The position numbers and the translations under genes are program-made. A DNA stretch of 64,000 nt from Shimia_B sp038525525 (GTDB lineage: Bacteria > Pseudomonadota > Alphaproteobacteria > Rhodobacterales > Rhodobacteraceae): positions 1,018,061 through 1,082,060 of the forward strand of contig JBCBHO010000001.1 of NCBI GenBank assembly GCA_038525525.1. The letters run 5' to 3'. The notes below the pieces were generated by a model. It had not been told where the DNA came from, did no database searches, and worked only from the letters and a program-made list of their open reading frames with translations. Each line of letters begins with the position of its first letter. The first letter of the stretch is position 1. Shown here piece after piece: positions 43,546 through 52,387 of the stretch.

Positions 43546-43935
43546 TCAGACGCGGCGGCGCTTGGGCGGCCGGCATCCGTTATGCGCAATGGGCGTCACG
43601 TCGCGGATCGAGGTGACGGTGAAGCCAAGCGCAGCGAAGGCGCGCAGCGCGCTCTCGCGGCCGGACCCCGGACCCTGCACCTCGACCTCGAGCGTCTTGA
43701 CGCCGTGGTCCTGTGCCTTGCGGCCCGCATCTTCGGCGGCCATCTGCGCGGCGTAGGGCGTCGATTTCCGCGAGCCTTTGAAGCCCATCGTCCCAGAGGA
43801 GGACCACGCGATGGCGTTGCCCTGCACGTCGGAGATGAGGATCTTCGTGTTGTTGAACGAGGAATTCACGTGGGCCACGCCCGACGCGATGTTCTTGGAT
43901 ACCTTGCGCTTGGGAGCGCGACGATCACGTGCCAT
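43546..43935 (-). CDS. rpsK: 30S ribosomal protein S11
   Basis: The 129-residue protein has the S11 core GVAHVNSSFNNTKILISDVQGN, followed by GFKGSRKSTPYAAQMAAEDAG, and ends in NGCRPPKRRRV. It forms the platform near the mRNA exit. Gene order S13-S11-RpoA-L17 is conserved. Confidence 0.97.
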   Translation of the reverse strand: MARDRRAPKRKVSKNIASGVAHVNSSFNNTKILISDVQGNAIAWSSSGTMGFKGSRKSTPYAAQMAAEDAGRKAQDHGVKTLEVEVQGPGSGRESALRAFAALGFTVTSIRDVTPIAHNGCRPPKRRRV

Positions 43936-43950
43936 GTCTCGGGGCCTCCC

Positions 43951-44319
43951 TTACTTCTTCTTGCCGGCGATGGGCTTTGCGGGGCCCTTGCGCGTGCGTG
44001 CGTTGGTGTGCGTGCGCTGGCCGCGCACCGGCAGGTTCCGGCGGTGGCGCAGGCCACGGTAGCAGCCGAGATCCATCAGGCGCTTCACGTTCATCTGCAC
44101 GTCGCGGCGCAGGTCGCCCTCGACGGTCAGGTTGGCGTCGATATGCTCGCGGATCGCGAGGACTTCGGCATCGCTAAGCTCATTGACGCGACGGGTGGCG
44201 TCAATGTTCACGGCTTCGCAGATGCCCTTGGCCGTGGTGTGGCCAATGCCGTGGATGTAGGTGAGCGCGATGCGGACGCGCTTGGCGGTGGGGATGTTCA
44301 CGCCGGCGATACGTGCCAA
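43951..44319 (-). CDS. rpsM: 30S ribosomal protein S13
   Basis: The 122-residue protein begins MARIAGVNIPTAKRVRIALTYIHGIG and ends with the basic RGQRTHTNARTRKGPAKPIAGKKK, as in S13, which contacts the P-site tRNA. It heads the alpha operon. A 278-bp upstream spacer holds two terminator-like hairpins, so it probably has its own promoter. Confidence 0.97.
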   Translation of the reverse strand: MARIAGVNIPTAKRVRIALTYIHGIGHTTAKGICEAVNIDATRRVNELSDAEVLAIREHIDANLTVEGDLRRDVQMNVKRLMDLGCYRGLRHRRNLPVRGQRTHTNARTRKGPAKPIAGKKK

Positions 44320-44377
44320 GGCGGTATTCCTTTCGAAGCTGCGGGTCCGTAATGCCAGACCCTTTTTTCACAGACAA

Positions 44378-44400
44378 AGGCCCGGCATGCGCGCGGGCCT
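44378..44400 (-). terminator. Hairpin upstream of rpsM
   Basis: AGGCCCG (44378-44384) pairs with CGGGCCT (44394-44400), followed on the minus strand by TTTG. It sits between the small membrane protein gene and rpsM and may limit read-through. Confidence 0.45.
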
Positions 44401-44524
44401 CGATGGAGAGGTGATCAAGACGCTTCACGGCGCGCCAAATCTCCGGGATGTGCGCAGTTAGGGTGAATCGCGGCCCTCGTCAAGGGCGCGGCCAACCCTT
44501 TGCCGCCGCGGCGGGACGCTTTGC

Positions 44525-44559
44525 AAAAAAGGCCCCGTCTCGGTCATGCCTGCAAGAGA
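44525..44559 (-). terminator. Possible terminator after the adk-linked membrane gene
   Basis: GTCTC and GAGAC arms precede GGGGCC and a run of six T on the minus strand, about 40 bp after the stop at 44598. The stem is short, so confidence is low. Confidence 0.4.
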
Positions 44560-44597
44560 CCATCCCCCGCAGGCGCGTGCCGCAGGCCGCCCTGCTG

Positions 44598-44954
44598 TCA
44601 GGCCGCCGTGCCGTCTCCCGGGGCGATCCAGTTCACGCGGATGAAGCGCCCCACTGCCCAGACGAGGGCCATGGCGGAGGCGACGCCAAAGGCGCACGCG
44701 AGGCCGTGGACGAAGCTCGAGGTGGCCGCCTGGGCGCCCTGTGCCGCACCATGGGCCGCGCCGAAAACGAGAACAGCCCCACCCACGGCCGCCGTGAGCG
44801 CCAGCACCCGCCAGACGAAGACGGTCGTGCGCTGGCCCTGTTCGCGCATGAAGAGGCCCACGGGCAAAAGGAGCCACGCCACGAAGGACACGGCCAGCGC
44901 ATGCCAGAAGACTTGCGCGAAAATCTGCAGGATCTCGATGCCGGATGCGATCAT
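44598..44954 (-). CDS. Small membrane protein between adk and rpsM, unknown
   Basis: The 118-residue protein has three to four predicted membrane helices (about 8-30, 42-64, 68-82 and 86-108) with few charged residues. I do not recognise the family. It is the last gene of the rplO-secY-adk group, 113 bp after adk. An in-frame start 14 codons upstream is possible but less likely. Confidence 0.65.
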   Translation of the reverse strand: MIASGIEILQIFAQVFWHALAVSFVAWLLLPVGLFMREQGQRTTVFVWRVLALTAAVGGAVLVFGAAHGAAQGAQAATSSFVHGLACAFGVASAMALVWAVGRFIRVNWIAPGDGTAA

Positions 44955-45067
44955 GGGCTCTCTCCACTGGTTAGACGGGAGAGGTAAGGCGTGCACGGGA
45001 TGCGTCCAGCGGGCACAGCCGTGCGGGCCCCGAGCGCCCGAGAGACGCCAAGGCTGTGCGCGGGAGC

Positions 45068-45658
45068 TCAGGCGTCGAGCACGCCGGAGATGGAGGCTTC
45101 CACGGCGTCCATGGAAGCCAGTCCGTCCACGCTCTTCAACTCGCCCTTGGCGTGGTAGTAGCCGATCAGCGGGGAGGTCTTCTTGTAGTATTCCATGAGG
45201 CGGACCTTGAGGCTCTCCTCGTTGTCGTCGGCGCGCACGGGCTTGCCCGCCGCCGCGGCGTCTTTCGCCCGGCCCACGATCCGGTCCACGAGGACATCGT
45301 CATTTACCTGCAGCTCGATGACCGCGTCGAGCGCCTGCTCCTTCGTATCTAGCAACGCGCCCAGCGCGTCCGCCTGCGCCAGCGTGCGCGGGAAGCCGTC
45401 GAAGATGAAACCGTTGCAGCCGCTGTCCATCATGCAGTGATCGAGCTTTTCCTCGATGAGGCCGATGACGATCTCGTCGGTGACGAGCTCGCCCGCATCC
45501 ATGATCGCGGCGACCTTGTTGCCCATCTCCGTCCCGGAGGTCTTGGCCTCGCGCAGCATGTCCCCGGTGGAGAGCTGCACCATCCCGCGCTTTTCCACGA
45601 GCTTGGCGGCCTGCGTTCCCTTCCCTGCCCCCGGCGGGCCCAGCAGTATGATGTTCAT
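45068..45658 (-). CDS. adk: Adenylate kinase
   Basis: This enzyme interconverts ATP, ADP and AMP. The 196-residue protein has the P-loop GPPGAGKGTQ (7-16), the AMP-site STGDMLR, and FDGFPRTLAQAD. The lid region (about 125-145) is short (VGRAKDAAAAGKPVRADDNEE), without the zinc-binding Cys, so this is the short-lid form. It overlaps secY by ATGA, so the two are translationally coupled. Confidence 0.96.
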   Translation of the reverse strand: MNIILLGPPGAGKGTQAAKLVEKRGMVQLSTGDMLREAKTSGTEMGNKVAAIMDAGELVTDEIVIGLIEEKLDHCMMDSGCNGFIFDGFPRTLAQADALGALLDTKEQALDAVIELQVNDDVLVDRIVGRAKDAAAAGKPVRADDNEESLKVRLMEYYKKTSPLIGYYHAKGELKSVDGLASMDAVEASISGVLDA

Positions 45659-47013
45659 CGACGTTGGGGTCCCTTGTTCTTACGCCCGCTCTTCCGGCGG
45701 AGCTGAGATTTCTCCAGGAGGCCCTCGTATTGATGGGCCAGGAGATGCGATTGGATCTGCTGGATCGTGTCCATCCCCACGGAGACGACGATGAGCACCG
45801 CGGTGCCGCCGAAGACGAACGGGATGTTGAGCTGCGTCCGGATCACCTCGGGCAGGAGCGCCACGAGGGCGAGATAGCCGGAGCCCAGCACGAGGACGCG
45901 GGTGACCACGTAGTCGAGATACTCCGCCGTGCGCGCACCGGGCCGGATGCCGGGGATGAAGCCATTCTGGTTCTTCAGATTGTCGGCCACGTCATCGACC
46001 TTGAACGACACTTCCTTGGTGTAGAAGTACGTAAAGAAGATGATCATGCCGCCGAAGAAGAGCAGGTAGAGCGGCTGCCCGGGGCCGAAATAGGCAAGGA
46101 TCGTGGACATCACCGGGCCGGACTGGCCGCCCGAGAAGGTCGAGATCGTCGTCGGCAAAAGCAGCAACGCAGAGGCGAAGATCGCCGGGATCACGCCTGC
46201 CGGGTTCACCTTGATCGGGAGATGGGACGTCCCGCCCTCGTAGACCTTCATGCCCTGCTGACGGCGCGGGTACTGGATGTTGATCTTGCGCAGCGCGCGT
46301 TCCATGAACACGACGAAGGTCAGCACGACGGCCACCATGGCGAGGACGCCGATGATGACAGCCGGGGAGATCGCACCGGTGCGACCCTGCGCGAAAAAGC
46401 CGGCGAGCTGCGCCGGGATCTCGGCGATGATGCCCACGAAGATGATGAGCGAGATGCCATTGCCGATGCCGCGGGCGGTGATCTGTTCACCCAGCCACAT
46501 CAGGAACATCGTACCACCCACGAGAGAGATCACGCAGGCCGCGCGGAAGAAGAGGCCGGGATCGGACGCAAGCCCCCCCGCCTCGAGGCTGACGGCCAGG
46601 CCGTAGGCCTGGAACGTGGCCAAAAGGACCGTGCCGTAGCGCGTGTACTGATTGATCTTCTTGCGCCCCTGCTCGCCCTCTCTCTTGAGCTGCTTCAGGG
46701 GCTCCCACATGGCGGCCAGAAGCTGCACGATGATGGAGGCAGAGATATAGGGCATAATGCCCAGCGCGAAGAGACCCATCCGCGAAAGCGCGCCGCCCGT
46801 GAAGGCGCTGAGAAGCCCGCCGATGCCGCCGGCGGCCTGCTCCATGAAGCGCTGCAGCTCTTGCGCGTCGATACCCGGCACCGGGATGTAGGTGCCGACG
46901 CGGTAAACGACGAGCAGCATGATCGCGAAGAAGATGCGCTGTCGAAGCTCTGTGGCCTTCCCGAGCGCCGCCCAGGACGTGTTCGAGGCCATCTGTTCGA
47001 GTTGCGAAGCCAT
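45655..47013 (-). CDS. secY: Protein translocase subunit SecY
   Basis: This is the central pore of the Sec translocon. The 452-residue protein has about ten helices, with the N-terminal ELRQRIFFAI and PGID segment, and the fourth-loop GIGNGISLIIF. I chose the ATG at 47013 from the family N-terminus. Its stop overlaps the adk start. It follows rplO by 93 bp. Confidence 0.97.
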   Translation of the reverse strand: MASQLEQMASNTSWAALGKATELRQRIFFAIMLLVVYRVGTYIPVPGIDAQELQRFMEQAAGGIGGLLSAFTGGALSRMGLFALGIMPYISASIIVQLLAAMWEPLKQLKREGEQGRKKINQYTRYGTVLLATFQAYGLAVSLEAGGLASDPGLFFRAACVISLVGGTMFLMWLGEQITARGIGNGISLIIFVGIIAEIPAQLAGFFAQGRTGAISPAVIIGVLAMVAVVLTFVVFMERALRKINIQYPRRQQGMKVYEGGTSHLPIKVNPAGVIPAIFASALLLLPTTISTFSGGQSGPVMSTILAYFGPGQPLYLLFFGGMIIFFTYFYTKEVSFKVDDVADNLKNQNGFIPGIRPGARTAEYLDYVVTRVLVLGSGYLALVALLPEVIRTQLNIPFVFGGTAVLIVVSVGMDTIQQIQSHLLAHQYEGLLEKSQLRRKSGRKNKGPQRR

Positions 47014-47106
47014 ATGTCTCTCCCAAGACAACGCCGCCCCCGGGATCCCGTGGCGGCGTCAGGAACTTGTGTGAAGATTTAGGCAGGGCAGCGCCTGCCC
47101 ACAACC

Positions 47107-47577
47107 TTATTCCGCAGCCGCTTTCGCACCCGTGACGGTGAGCGAGCCGCCCGCGGCCTCCACGGCCTTGACGGCGGAGGCGGAGGCGCCGGTCACCGTG
47201 ATCGTGGCCTTGGCGGAGAAATCGCCCTTTGCGAGGACGCGGACACCGTCGAGCTTGCGGCGCACGACGCCAGCTTCGAGGAGCGTGTCCTCGGTGATGT
47301 CTCCGCTGAGCTTCTTGGCGTCGATGAACTTCTGGATGATGCCCAGGTTCACCACGGCGAACTTCTTGCGGTTGGGCTTGTTGAAGCCGCGCTTCGGCAG
47401 GCGCTGGTAGAGCGGCATCTGGCCGCCCTCGTAGCCGTTTATGGCCACGCCCGAGCGGGACTTCTGTCCCTTGATGCCGCGCCCGGCGGTCTTGCCGGTG
47501 CCCGAGCCCGGGCCGCGGCCCACGCGCTTGCGTGATTTCGTTGCGCCGGGATTGTCCCGCAGTTCATGCAGTTTCAT
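47107..47577 (-). CDS. rplO: 50S ribosomal protein L15
   Basis: The 156-residue protein begins MKLHELRDNPGATKSRKRVGRGPGSGTGKTAGRG, the glycine-rich basic L15 start, and ends in an Ala-rich tail. It begins a new transcription unit: two plus-strand genes separate it from rpmD, and a promoter-like sequence precedes it. Confidence 0.97.
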   Translation of the reverse strand: MKLHELRDNPGATKSRKRVGRGPGSGTGKTAGRGIKGQKSRSGVAINGYEGGQMPLYQRLPKRGFNKPNRKKFAVVNLGIIQKFIDAKKLSGDITEDTLLEAGVVRRKLDGVRVLAKGDFSAKATITVTGASASAVKAVEAAGGSLTVTGAKAAAE

Positions 47578-47670
47578 GTCGCTTCTCCTCGCCGGACCTC
47601 CGCTCCGAAGCGAACGAGAGCGGCACACGGCATTAATGTTTCGAGTCGTGCCACCAGACGGCACCGCAGG

Positions 47671-47699
47671 CGTATACGAAGCGCATGGCGGCGACGCAA
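47671..47699 (-). promoter_or_regulatory. Candidate promoter of rplO-secY-adk
   Basis: On the minus strand TTGCGT (47694-47699) and TATACG (47671-47676) with 17-bp spacing lie about 94 bp upstream of the rplO start. This fits the need for a new promoter after the inserted genes. Confidence 0.55.
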
Positions 47700-47760
47700 G
47701 AGCGGGAAGTCTCTTCGAAATTCCTTGTTCCCGGCGGGCCCCATGGCGCACCATACCGGC

Positions 47761-48474
47761 ATGCGTCTCGCCGCCCTTCTCACCATGATCGCCACCGCCG
47801 CGCAGCCGGCCTGCACCACGGACGCCATGCTCGTCTTCGATGGCTCCACCTCCATGGCCGAGGCGGACTTCAACACTGGCGCGCCGCCGCGTATCGAGGA
47901 GGCACGCCGAGCCATCGCGCGGGCCATGCCCGAGATCGAGCTTTTTCGCCGGGTTGGCCTCATGGTCTACGGCCCGCTGGGCTATGCGCGGGCCAACGGC
48001 ACCACCGGGGCCTGCGCCGGGGTGGACCTGCGCTTCGGCCCCGTCGAGAACGCCGCTGTTCCGATCATCGCCGAGATCAACGCCCTGCGCCCGGCAGGCC
48101 TCACGCCGCTCACCAAGGCCACGCGCCTCGCCGCCGAAGCGCTCGACTATGAGGCCCAGCCCGCCGTCGTCGTACTTCTGACCGATGGCAACGAGACCTG
48201 CGGCGGCCGGCCCTGCGCGGCCTCCGAGCGGCTCGCCGCCCGCGCGCATGATCTCACCATCCACGTCATCGGCTTCCGCTTCTCGGCCCATGACGCCTAT
48301 TTCCGCTGGAACAACCCCGAGCAGGCCTTCGGGGCCGACAACGTGGCCTCCTGCCTCGCCGAGGCCACCGGCGGGCTCTTTGTCACGACCGAGACGGTGG
48401 ACGAGCTCACCGCCGCGCTCCAGGCCACGCTTGGCTGCGCCCTCGTGGGGCGATTGAGCGCCACGGCCAGGTAG
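47761..48474 (+). CDS. Secreted von Willebrand factor A domain protein
   Basis: The 237-residue protein has a short signal peptide and a VWA fold with the metal-ion-dependent adhesion site DGSTS (near 27), a Thr in GLTPLTKA and TDGNET near 140. It contains four to five Cys pairs. Family members bind metal and act as adhesion or complex scaffolds. It lies on the plus strand inside the ribosomal cluster, opposite to its neighbours. Confidence 0.8.
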   Translation: MRLAALLTMIATAAQPACTTDAMLVFDGSTSMAEADFNTGAPPRIEEARRAIARAMPEIELFRRVGLMVYGPLGYARANGTTGACAGVDLRFGPVENAAVPIIAEINALRPAGLTPLTKATRLAAEALDYEAQPAVVVLLTDGNETCGGRPCAASERLAARAHDLTIHVIGFRFSAHDAYFRWNNPEQAFGADNVASCLAEATGGLFVTTETVDELTAALQATLGCALVGRLSATAR

Positions 48475-48574
48475 GGCTTTCCCCACTCGCGTGCGCAGCG
48501 CGCGCCCGGTATTTGAACATCATTCAAAAACCGCGCAGCTCCCCATTCGCTGCCCCCACGTATTCGAGATTTTC

Positions 48575-49192
48575 ATGTTCGACCCTTTCTTCGGGCCGGA
48601 GGCGCAATATTTGTGCGCCGCCATCGCGGCCGCCCTGAGCAGCCTGGCCTTTTTCCCCTACATCACCGACACGCTCGCGGGCCGGACACAGCCCCAGCGC
48701 TCCTCGTGGCTGATCTGGAGCGTCCTCAGCGCCATCTCGCTGGCCTCGCAATGGGCGGAAGGCGCAGAGGCGTCGCTCCTCTACGCCGCCATCCAGTGCG
48801 GCGGCTCGGTCTTCATCTTCTGCCTCGCCACCACGCGCGGTGCGGGCACTTATGCCCGGGGCAAGGATGCCGCCGCGCTCTTCCTCGCGGGCAGCGGTCT
48901 CGGGCTCTGGCTGGGAACGGATAACGGCGCCTACGCGCTTCTCATCTCCTGCGCCATCTCGCTCACCGCGGGGGTGGTGACCATGGCCAAGGCGCTCGCC
49001 CGCCCCGAGAGCGAAACGTTCGCCAAGTGGGTGATCGCGCTCCTCGCGGCCTGCTTCGCGCTAGGATCGGTGGGCCAGATCGACCCGGTGCTCATGATCT
49101 ACCCGGCCTACCTCTTCGTCTTGAGCGCGGGCGTGGTGCTCTCGATCCTCACGGGCCGCCTCCGGGCGCGCGTGCTGGCCGAGGCGGCCTGA
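48575..49192 (+). CDS. Multi-helix membrane protein, PQ-loop-like, unknown
   Basis: The 205-residue protein has about six to seven predicted membrane helices. The first part (SSLAFFPYITDTLAGRTQPQRSSWLIW) resembles a PQ-loop repeat, as in SWEET-like sugar carriers. I cannot confirm a family. It follows the VWA gene on the same strand, 100 bp apart, and is convergent with the rpmD end. Confidence 0.65.
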   Translation: MFDPFFGPEAQYLCAAIAAALSSLAFFPYITDTLAGRTQPQRSSWLIWSVLSAISLASQWAEGAEASLLYAAIQCGGSVFIFCLATTRGAGTYARGKDAAALFLAGSGLGLWLGTDNGAYALLISCAISLTAGVVTMAKALARPESETFAKWVIALLAACFALGSVGQIDPVLMIYPAYLFVLSAGVVLSILTGRLRARVLAEAA

Positions 49193-49210
49193 GAGGCGGT
49201 GCGCCCAACG

Positions 49211-49238
49211 AAAAACGCCCCGGTGGTGAACCGGGGCG
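49211..49238 (-). terminator. Intrinsic terminator after rpmD
   Basis: CGCCCCGGT (49216-49224) pairs with ACCGGGGCG (49230-49238) around a 5-nt loop and ends in TTTTTC on the minus strand. It closes the L14-to-L30 unit and could also stop the plus-strand genes. Confidence 0.88.
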
Positions 49239-49275
49239 CTCGATATCTTTCGCGAAAGCGAGGCGGTCCTGACGG

Positions 49276-49464
49276 TCAGCCCTTCTCCTCGATGATCTCC
49301 ACGAGATGCGGGATCTTGTTGACCATGCCGCGTACGGCAGGGGTGTCCTCGAGCTCGCGGGTCTTGTGCATCTTGTTGAGGCCGAGCCCGATGAGCGTCT
49401 GGCGCTGCTTCTCGGGGCGGCGGATCGGGGAGCCGATCTGCTTGACGACGATTGTCTTGGCCAT
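49276..49464 (-). CDS. rpmD: 50S ribosomal protein L30
   Basis: The 62-residue protein begins MAKTIVVKQIGSPIRRPEKQRQTLIGLGLNKM and is the right length for L30. It ends the unit that starts at rplN. Confidence 0.95.
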   Translation of the reverse strand: MAKTIVVKQIGSPIRRPEKQRQTLIGLGLNKMHKTRELEDTPAVRGMVNKIPHLVEIIEEKG

Positions 49465-49469
49465 CTGAC

Positions 49470-50048
49470 TTATGCCTCCTCGGCGACCTGGCTGGACTCT
49501 TGCGGCGCCTCGTCACGGGCGGGCAGGATGTCAGCCACTTTCTTGCCGCGACGCTGGGCGACCATGCGCGGCGATGCCTCGCGGCCGAGCCCGTTCATCG
49601 TGGCGCGGATCATGTTGTAGGGGTTCTGGGAGCCGATGGACTTGGCCACCACGTCCTGCACGCCGAGCATCTCGAAGACGGCACGCATCGGACCACCGGC
49701 GATGATCCCGGTACCCTGCGGGGCGGTGCGCATGACGACCTTGCCCGCGCCGTGGCGGCCCTCGATATCGTGGTGCAGTGTCCGGCCTTCCTTGAGCGGC
49801 ACGCGCACCATCTGGCGCTTGGCCTGCTCGGTGGCCTTGCGGATCGCCTCGGGGACCTCCTTGGCCTTGCCCTTGCCGAAGCCCACACGGCCCTTCTGGT
49901 CGCCCACGACGACGAGCGCGGCAAAGCCGAAGCGCTTACCGCCCTTCACGGTCTTCGACACGCGGTTGATCGCGACGAGACGATCAGCAAATTCGGGGGT
50001 CTCATCATCGCGGTTGCGACCACGACCCCGGTTCTCACGCTCTGCCAT
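49470..50048 (-). CDS. rpsE: 30S ribosomal protein S5
   Basis: The 192-residue protein has the S5 double-stranded RNA-binding fold (FADRLVAINRVSKTVKGGKRFGFAALVVVGD) and the C-terminal GTGIIAGGPMRAVFEMLGV. It helps decoding accuracy. The N-terminus is charged and the C-terminus acidic. The spacer to rplR carries one copy of the palindromic repeat. Confidence 0.97.
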   Translation of the reverse strand: MAERENRGRGRNRDDETPEFADRLVAINRVSKTVKGGKRFGFAALVVVGDQKGRVGFGKGKAKEVPEAIRKATEQAKRQMVRVPLKEGRTLHHDIEGRHGAGKVVMRTAPQGTGIIAGGPMRAVFEMLGVQDVVAKSIGSQNPYNMIRATMNGLGREASPRMVAQRRGKKVADILPARDEAPQESSQVAEEA

Positions 50049-50132
50049 TCAGGCCTCCTTGAGCTTTCGTTGTCCAATCCAGGTGGCGGAACCGCCCCGG
50101 ATCATCGAGAGGCTGCTGCCTCTGCAAGGTAA

Positions 50133-50154
50133 GGTGCGCGATGCGCACCCTACG
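50133..50154. repeat. Short palindromic repeat, copy 2 (inverted)
   Basis: This is the reverse complement of the CGTAGGGTGCGC-N-GCGCACC unit, lying in the rplR-rpsE spacer. The same unit occurs at 291-314 and 57640-57661. Confidence 0.6.
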
Positions 50155-50195
50155 ATTTCAAAGCGCCGCAGGGCGCGCATCGCGCACCACGACGA

Positions 50196-50555
50196 TCAGA
50201 ACTTCAGACCGCCCTCGCGCGCGGCATCGGCAAGCGACTTGATCTTGCCATGGAAGAGGAAGCCGCCGCGGTCGAAGATGACCTCCTCGACGCCCGCCTT
50301 CTTTGCGCGCTCCGCGATCGCCGCGCCCACCTTGGAGGCCGCGTCCATGTTGTTCTTGCCCACGACGCCGAGATCCTTCTCGAGCGTGGAGGCCGAGGCT
50401 ACCGTCTTGCCCGCCAAATCGTCGATCACTTGCACGGAGATGTTCTTGGACGAACGGTGCACGCTCAGCCGCGGCTTGCCGTTGGCCAGCTTGCGCAGCT
50501 TGTTGCGGTTGCGCAGGCGACGTTTCTGAAAAAGTTGGAGTTTGGAATTAGCCAT
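50196..50555 (-). CDS. rplR: 50S ribosomal protein L18
   Basis: The 119-residue protein has the basic N-terminus (LFQKRRLRNRNKLRKLANGKPRLSVHRS) and binds 5S rRNA together with L5. It follows rplF by one base. Confidence 0.97.
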   Translation of the reverse strand: MANSKLQLFQKRRLRNRNKLRKLANGKPRLSVHRSSKNISVQVIDDLAGKTVASASTLEKDLGVVGKNNMDAASKVGAAIAERAKKAGVEEVIFDRGGFLFHGKIKSLADAAREGGLKF

Positions 50556-50556
50556 C

Positions 50557-51090
50557 TTACTTCTTCTTTCCTTCCTTGCGGAAGATGAACTCGCCCTTGT
50601 AGCGGATACCTTTGCCCTTGTAGGGCTCGGGCTTGCGCCACTCGCGGATGTTTGCGGCCACCTGGCCCACCTGCTGCTCGTCGGCGCCCTCGATGACGAT
50701 CTCGGTTTGCTTCGGGGCCGTGACGGTCACGCCCTGCGGCACATCGAAATTCACCTCGTGGCTGAGGCCGAGCGACAGCTTGAGTGTATTGCCCTGCATC
50801 TGGGCGCGGTAACCCACGCCCTGGATCTCGAGCTCTTTCTTGAAGCCCTCGGTGACACCCGTCACGCAGTTCTGCACCATCGTGCGGGACATTCCCCACT
50901 GCTGGCGTGCGCGCTTGGATTTGCCGCGCGGCTCCACCGTCACCTTGCCGTCGTCGACGGCGAGGGTGACATCGTCGGTGGCCTTGAAGCTGCGGGTGCC
51001 CTTGGGCCCCTTCACCTCGATCATCTGGCCGGAAACCGTCGCCTCCACGCCGGAGGGCAGCTCGACCGGTTGTTTCCCAATACGAGACAT
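50557..51090 (-). CDS. rplF: 50S ribosomal protein L6
   Basis: The 177-residue protein starts MSRIGKQPVELPSGVEATV, the family start, and has the second-domain signature GVGYRAQMQGNTLKLSLG and RKPEPYKGKGIRY. It has two similar alpha/beta domains. I chose the ATG at 51090 over an upstream in-frame start. It lies between rpsH and rplR. Confidence 0.97.
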   Translation of the reverse strand: MSRIGKQPVELPSGVEATVSGQMIEVKGPKGTRSFKATDDVTLAVDDGKVTVEPRGKSKRARQQWGMSRTMVQNCVTGVTEGFKKELEIQGVGYRAQMQGNTLKLSLGLSHEVNFDVPQGVTVTAPKQTEIVIEGADEQQVGQVAANIREWRKPEPYKGKGIRYKGEFIFRKEGKKK

Positions 51091-51100
51091 CAGAACCTCC

Positions 51101-51493
51101 TTAGAAGACGGTGCAGAGCACTTCGCCGCCCACACCGTGGGAGCGCGCGCTTGCATCGGTCATGACACCCTTGGACGTGGTCACGATGGCCACGCCGAGG
51201 CCCTGGCGGACCTGCGGGATGTCGTTCTTGTTGAGATACACGCGACGGCCGGGCTTCGAGACGCGCTTGAGCTCGCGGATCACAGGCTCACCCTCGTAGT
51301 ACTTGAGGGAAATCTCGATGGCCGGGTGGCCGTCTTCGCCGGTCGTGGCTTCGAACCCGCGGATGTAGCCTTCATCCGCCAGCACTTCGAGAACGCGCGC
51401 ACGCGCCTTCGAAGCCGGGGTCATCACGGTGGACTTGCGACGCAGCTGGGCGTTGCGGATCCGGGTGAGCATATCGCCGATAGGATCGTTCAT
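51101..51493 (-). CDS. rpsH: 30S ribosomal protein S8
   Basis: The 130-residue protein begins NDPIGDMLTRIRNAQLRRKSTV and ends in HGVGGEVLCTVF, as in S8, which binds 16S rRNA and, in E. coli, represses the spc operon. In this cluster the spc order S14-S8-L6 is kept. Confidence 0.97.
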   Translation of the reverse strand: MNDPIGDMLTRIRNAQLRRKSTVMTPASKARARVLEVLADEGYIRGFEATTGEDGHPAIEISLKYYEGEPVIRELKRVSKPGRRVYLNKNDIPQVRQGLGVAIVTTSKGVMTDASARSHGVGGEVLCTVF

Positions 51494-51508
51494 ATCAGAT
51501 ACCCTCCC

Positions 51509-51814
51509 TTACCAGCTCGATTTGACCATGCCGGGGATCTGGCCCGCGGACCCGAGGTCCCGCAGCGCAATCCGGCTGATCTTCAGTTTGCGGTAATACG
51601 CGTGCGGACGGCCAGTGAGCTGGCAGCGGTTGTGCAGGCGCGTGGCCGAGGAATTGCGCGGCAGTTTGGCCAGCTTGAGCTGGGCCTTGAAACGCTCTTC
51701 CATCGGGCGGCTCTCGTCGCGGGCGATCTCTTTGAGCTCGGCGCGCTTGGCGGCGTATTTCTTCACCAGGCGTTCGCGCTTTGCTTCACGGGCGATCATG
51801 GATTTCTTGGCCAT
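51509..51814 (-). CDS. rpsN: 30S ribosomal protein S14
   Basis: The 101-residue protein is the long, zinc-independent form: it has one Cys (in HNRCQLTGRP) and no CxxC pair. NRCQLTGRPHAYYRKLKISRIALRDL is the S14 core. It lies 3 bp downstream of rplE. Confidence 0.97.
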   Translation of the reverse strand: MAKKSMIAREAKRERLVKKYAAKRAELKEIARDESRPMEERFKAQLKLAKLPRNSSATRLHNRCQLTGRPHAYYRKLKISRIALRDLGSAGQIPGMVKSSW

Positions 51815-51817
51815 GGA

Positions 51818-52387
51818 TCAGTTTCCTTGCTTGGTGAAGGGCATGTTAAACTTGGCGAGCAGCGCGCGCGCCTCGTCATCCGTCTGGGCCGTCGTCGTGA
51901 TGATGACGTCCATGCCGAGCATGTCGACGACCTTGTCGAACTCGATCTCGGGGAAGACGATGTGTTCCTTGATGCCGAAGGCGTAGTTGCCGCGCCCGTC
52001 GAACGACGTGGGCTTCACACCGCGGAAGTCGCGGATGCGCGGCATGGCGATGGTGATCAGGCGGTCGAGGAATTCGTACATCCGGTCACCGCGAAGCGTG
52101 ACCTTCACGCCGAGCGGCATGTCCTCGCGGACACGGAAACCGGCGATGGAATTCTTCGCCTTCGTGATCACGGCCTTCTGGCCCGCGATCGCGGTCAAGT
52201 CTTCCTGCGCGGCCTTCACCTTCTTGGTGTCCTTCACGGCATCGCCCACGCCCATGTTCAGGACGATCTTGTCCAGACGCGGGATCATCATGTCGTTCGA
52301 GTAGCCGAACTCTTCCTTCATCGCCGCCTTGATGGTGCCCTTGTAGAGCTCTTTCAGGCGCGGGGTGTAGTTTGCGGTGTCCAGCAT
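51818..52387 (-). CDS. rplE: 50S ribosomal protein L5
   Basis: The 189-residue protein binds 5S rRNA and contacts the P-site tRNA. It contains FGYSNDMMIPRLDKIVLNMGVGDA and AFGIKEHIVFPEIEFDKV. Its start overlaps the rplX stop by one base. Confidence 0.97.
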   Translation of the reverse strand: MLDTANYTPRLKELYKGTIKAAMKEEFGYSNDMMIPRLDKIVLNMGVGDAVKDTKKVKAAQEDLTAIAGQKAVITKAKNSIAGFRVREDMPLGVKVTLRGDRMYEFLDRLITIAMPRIRDFRGVKPTSFDGRGNYAFGIKEHIVFPEIEFDKVVDMLGMDVIITTTAQTDDEARALLAKFNMPFTKQGN

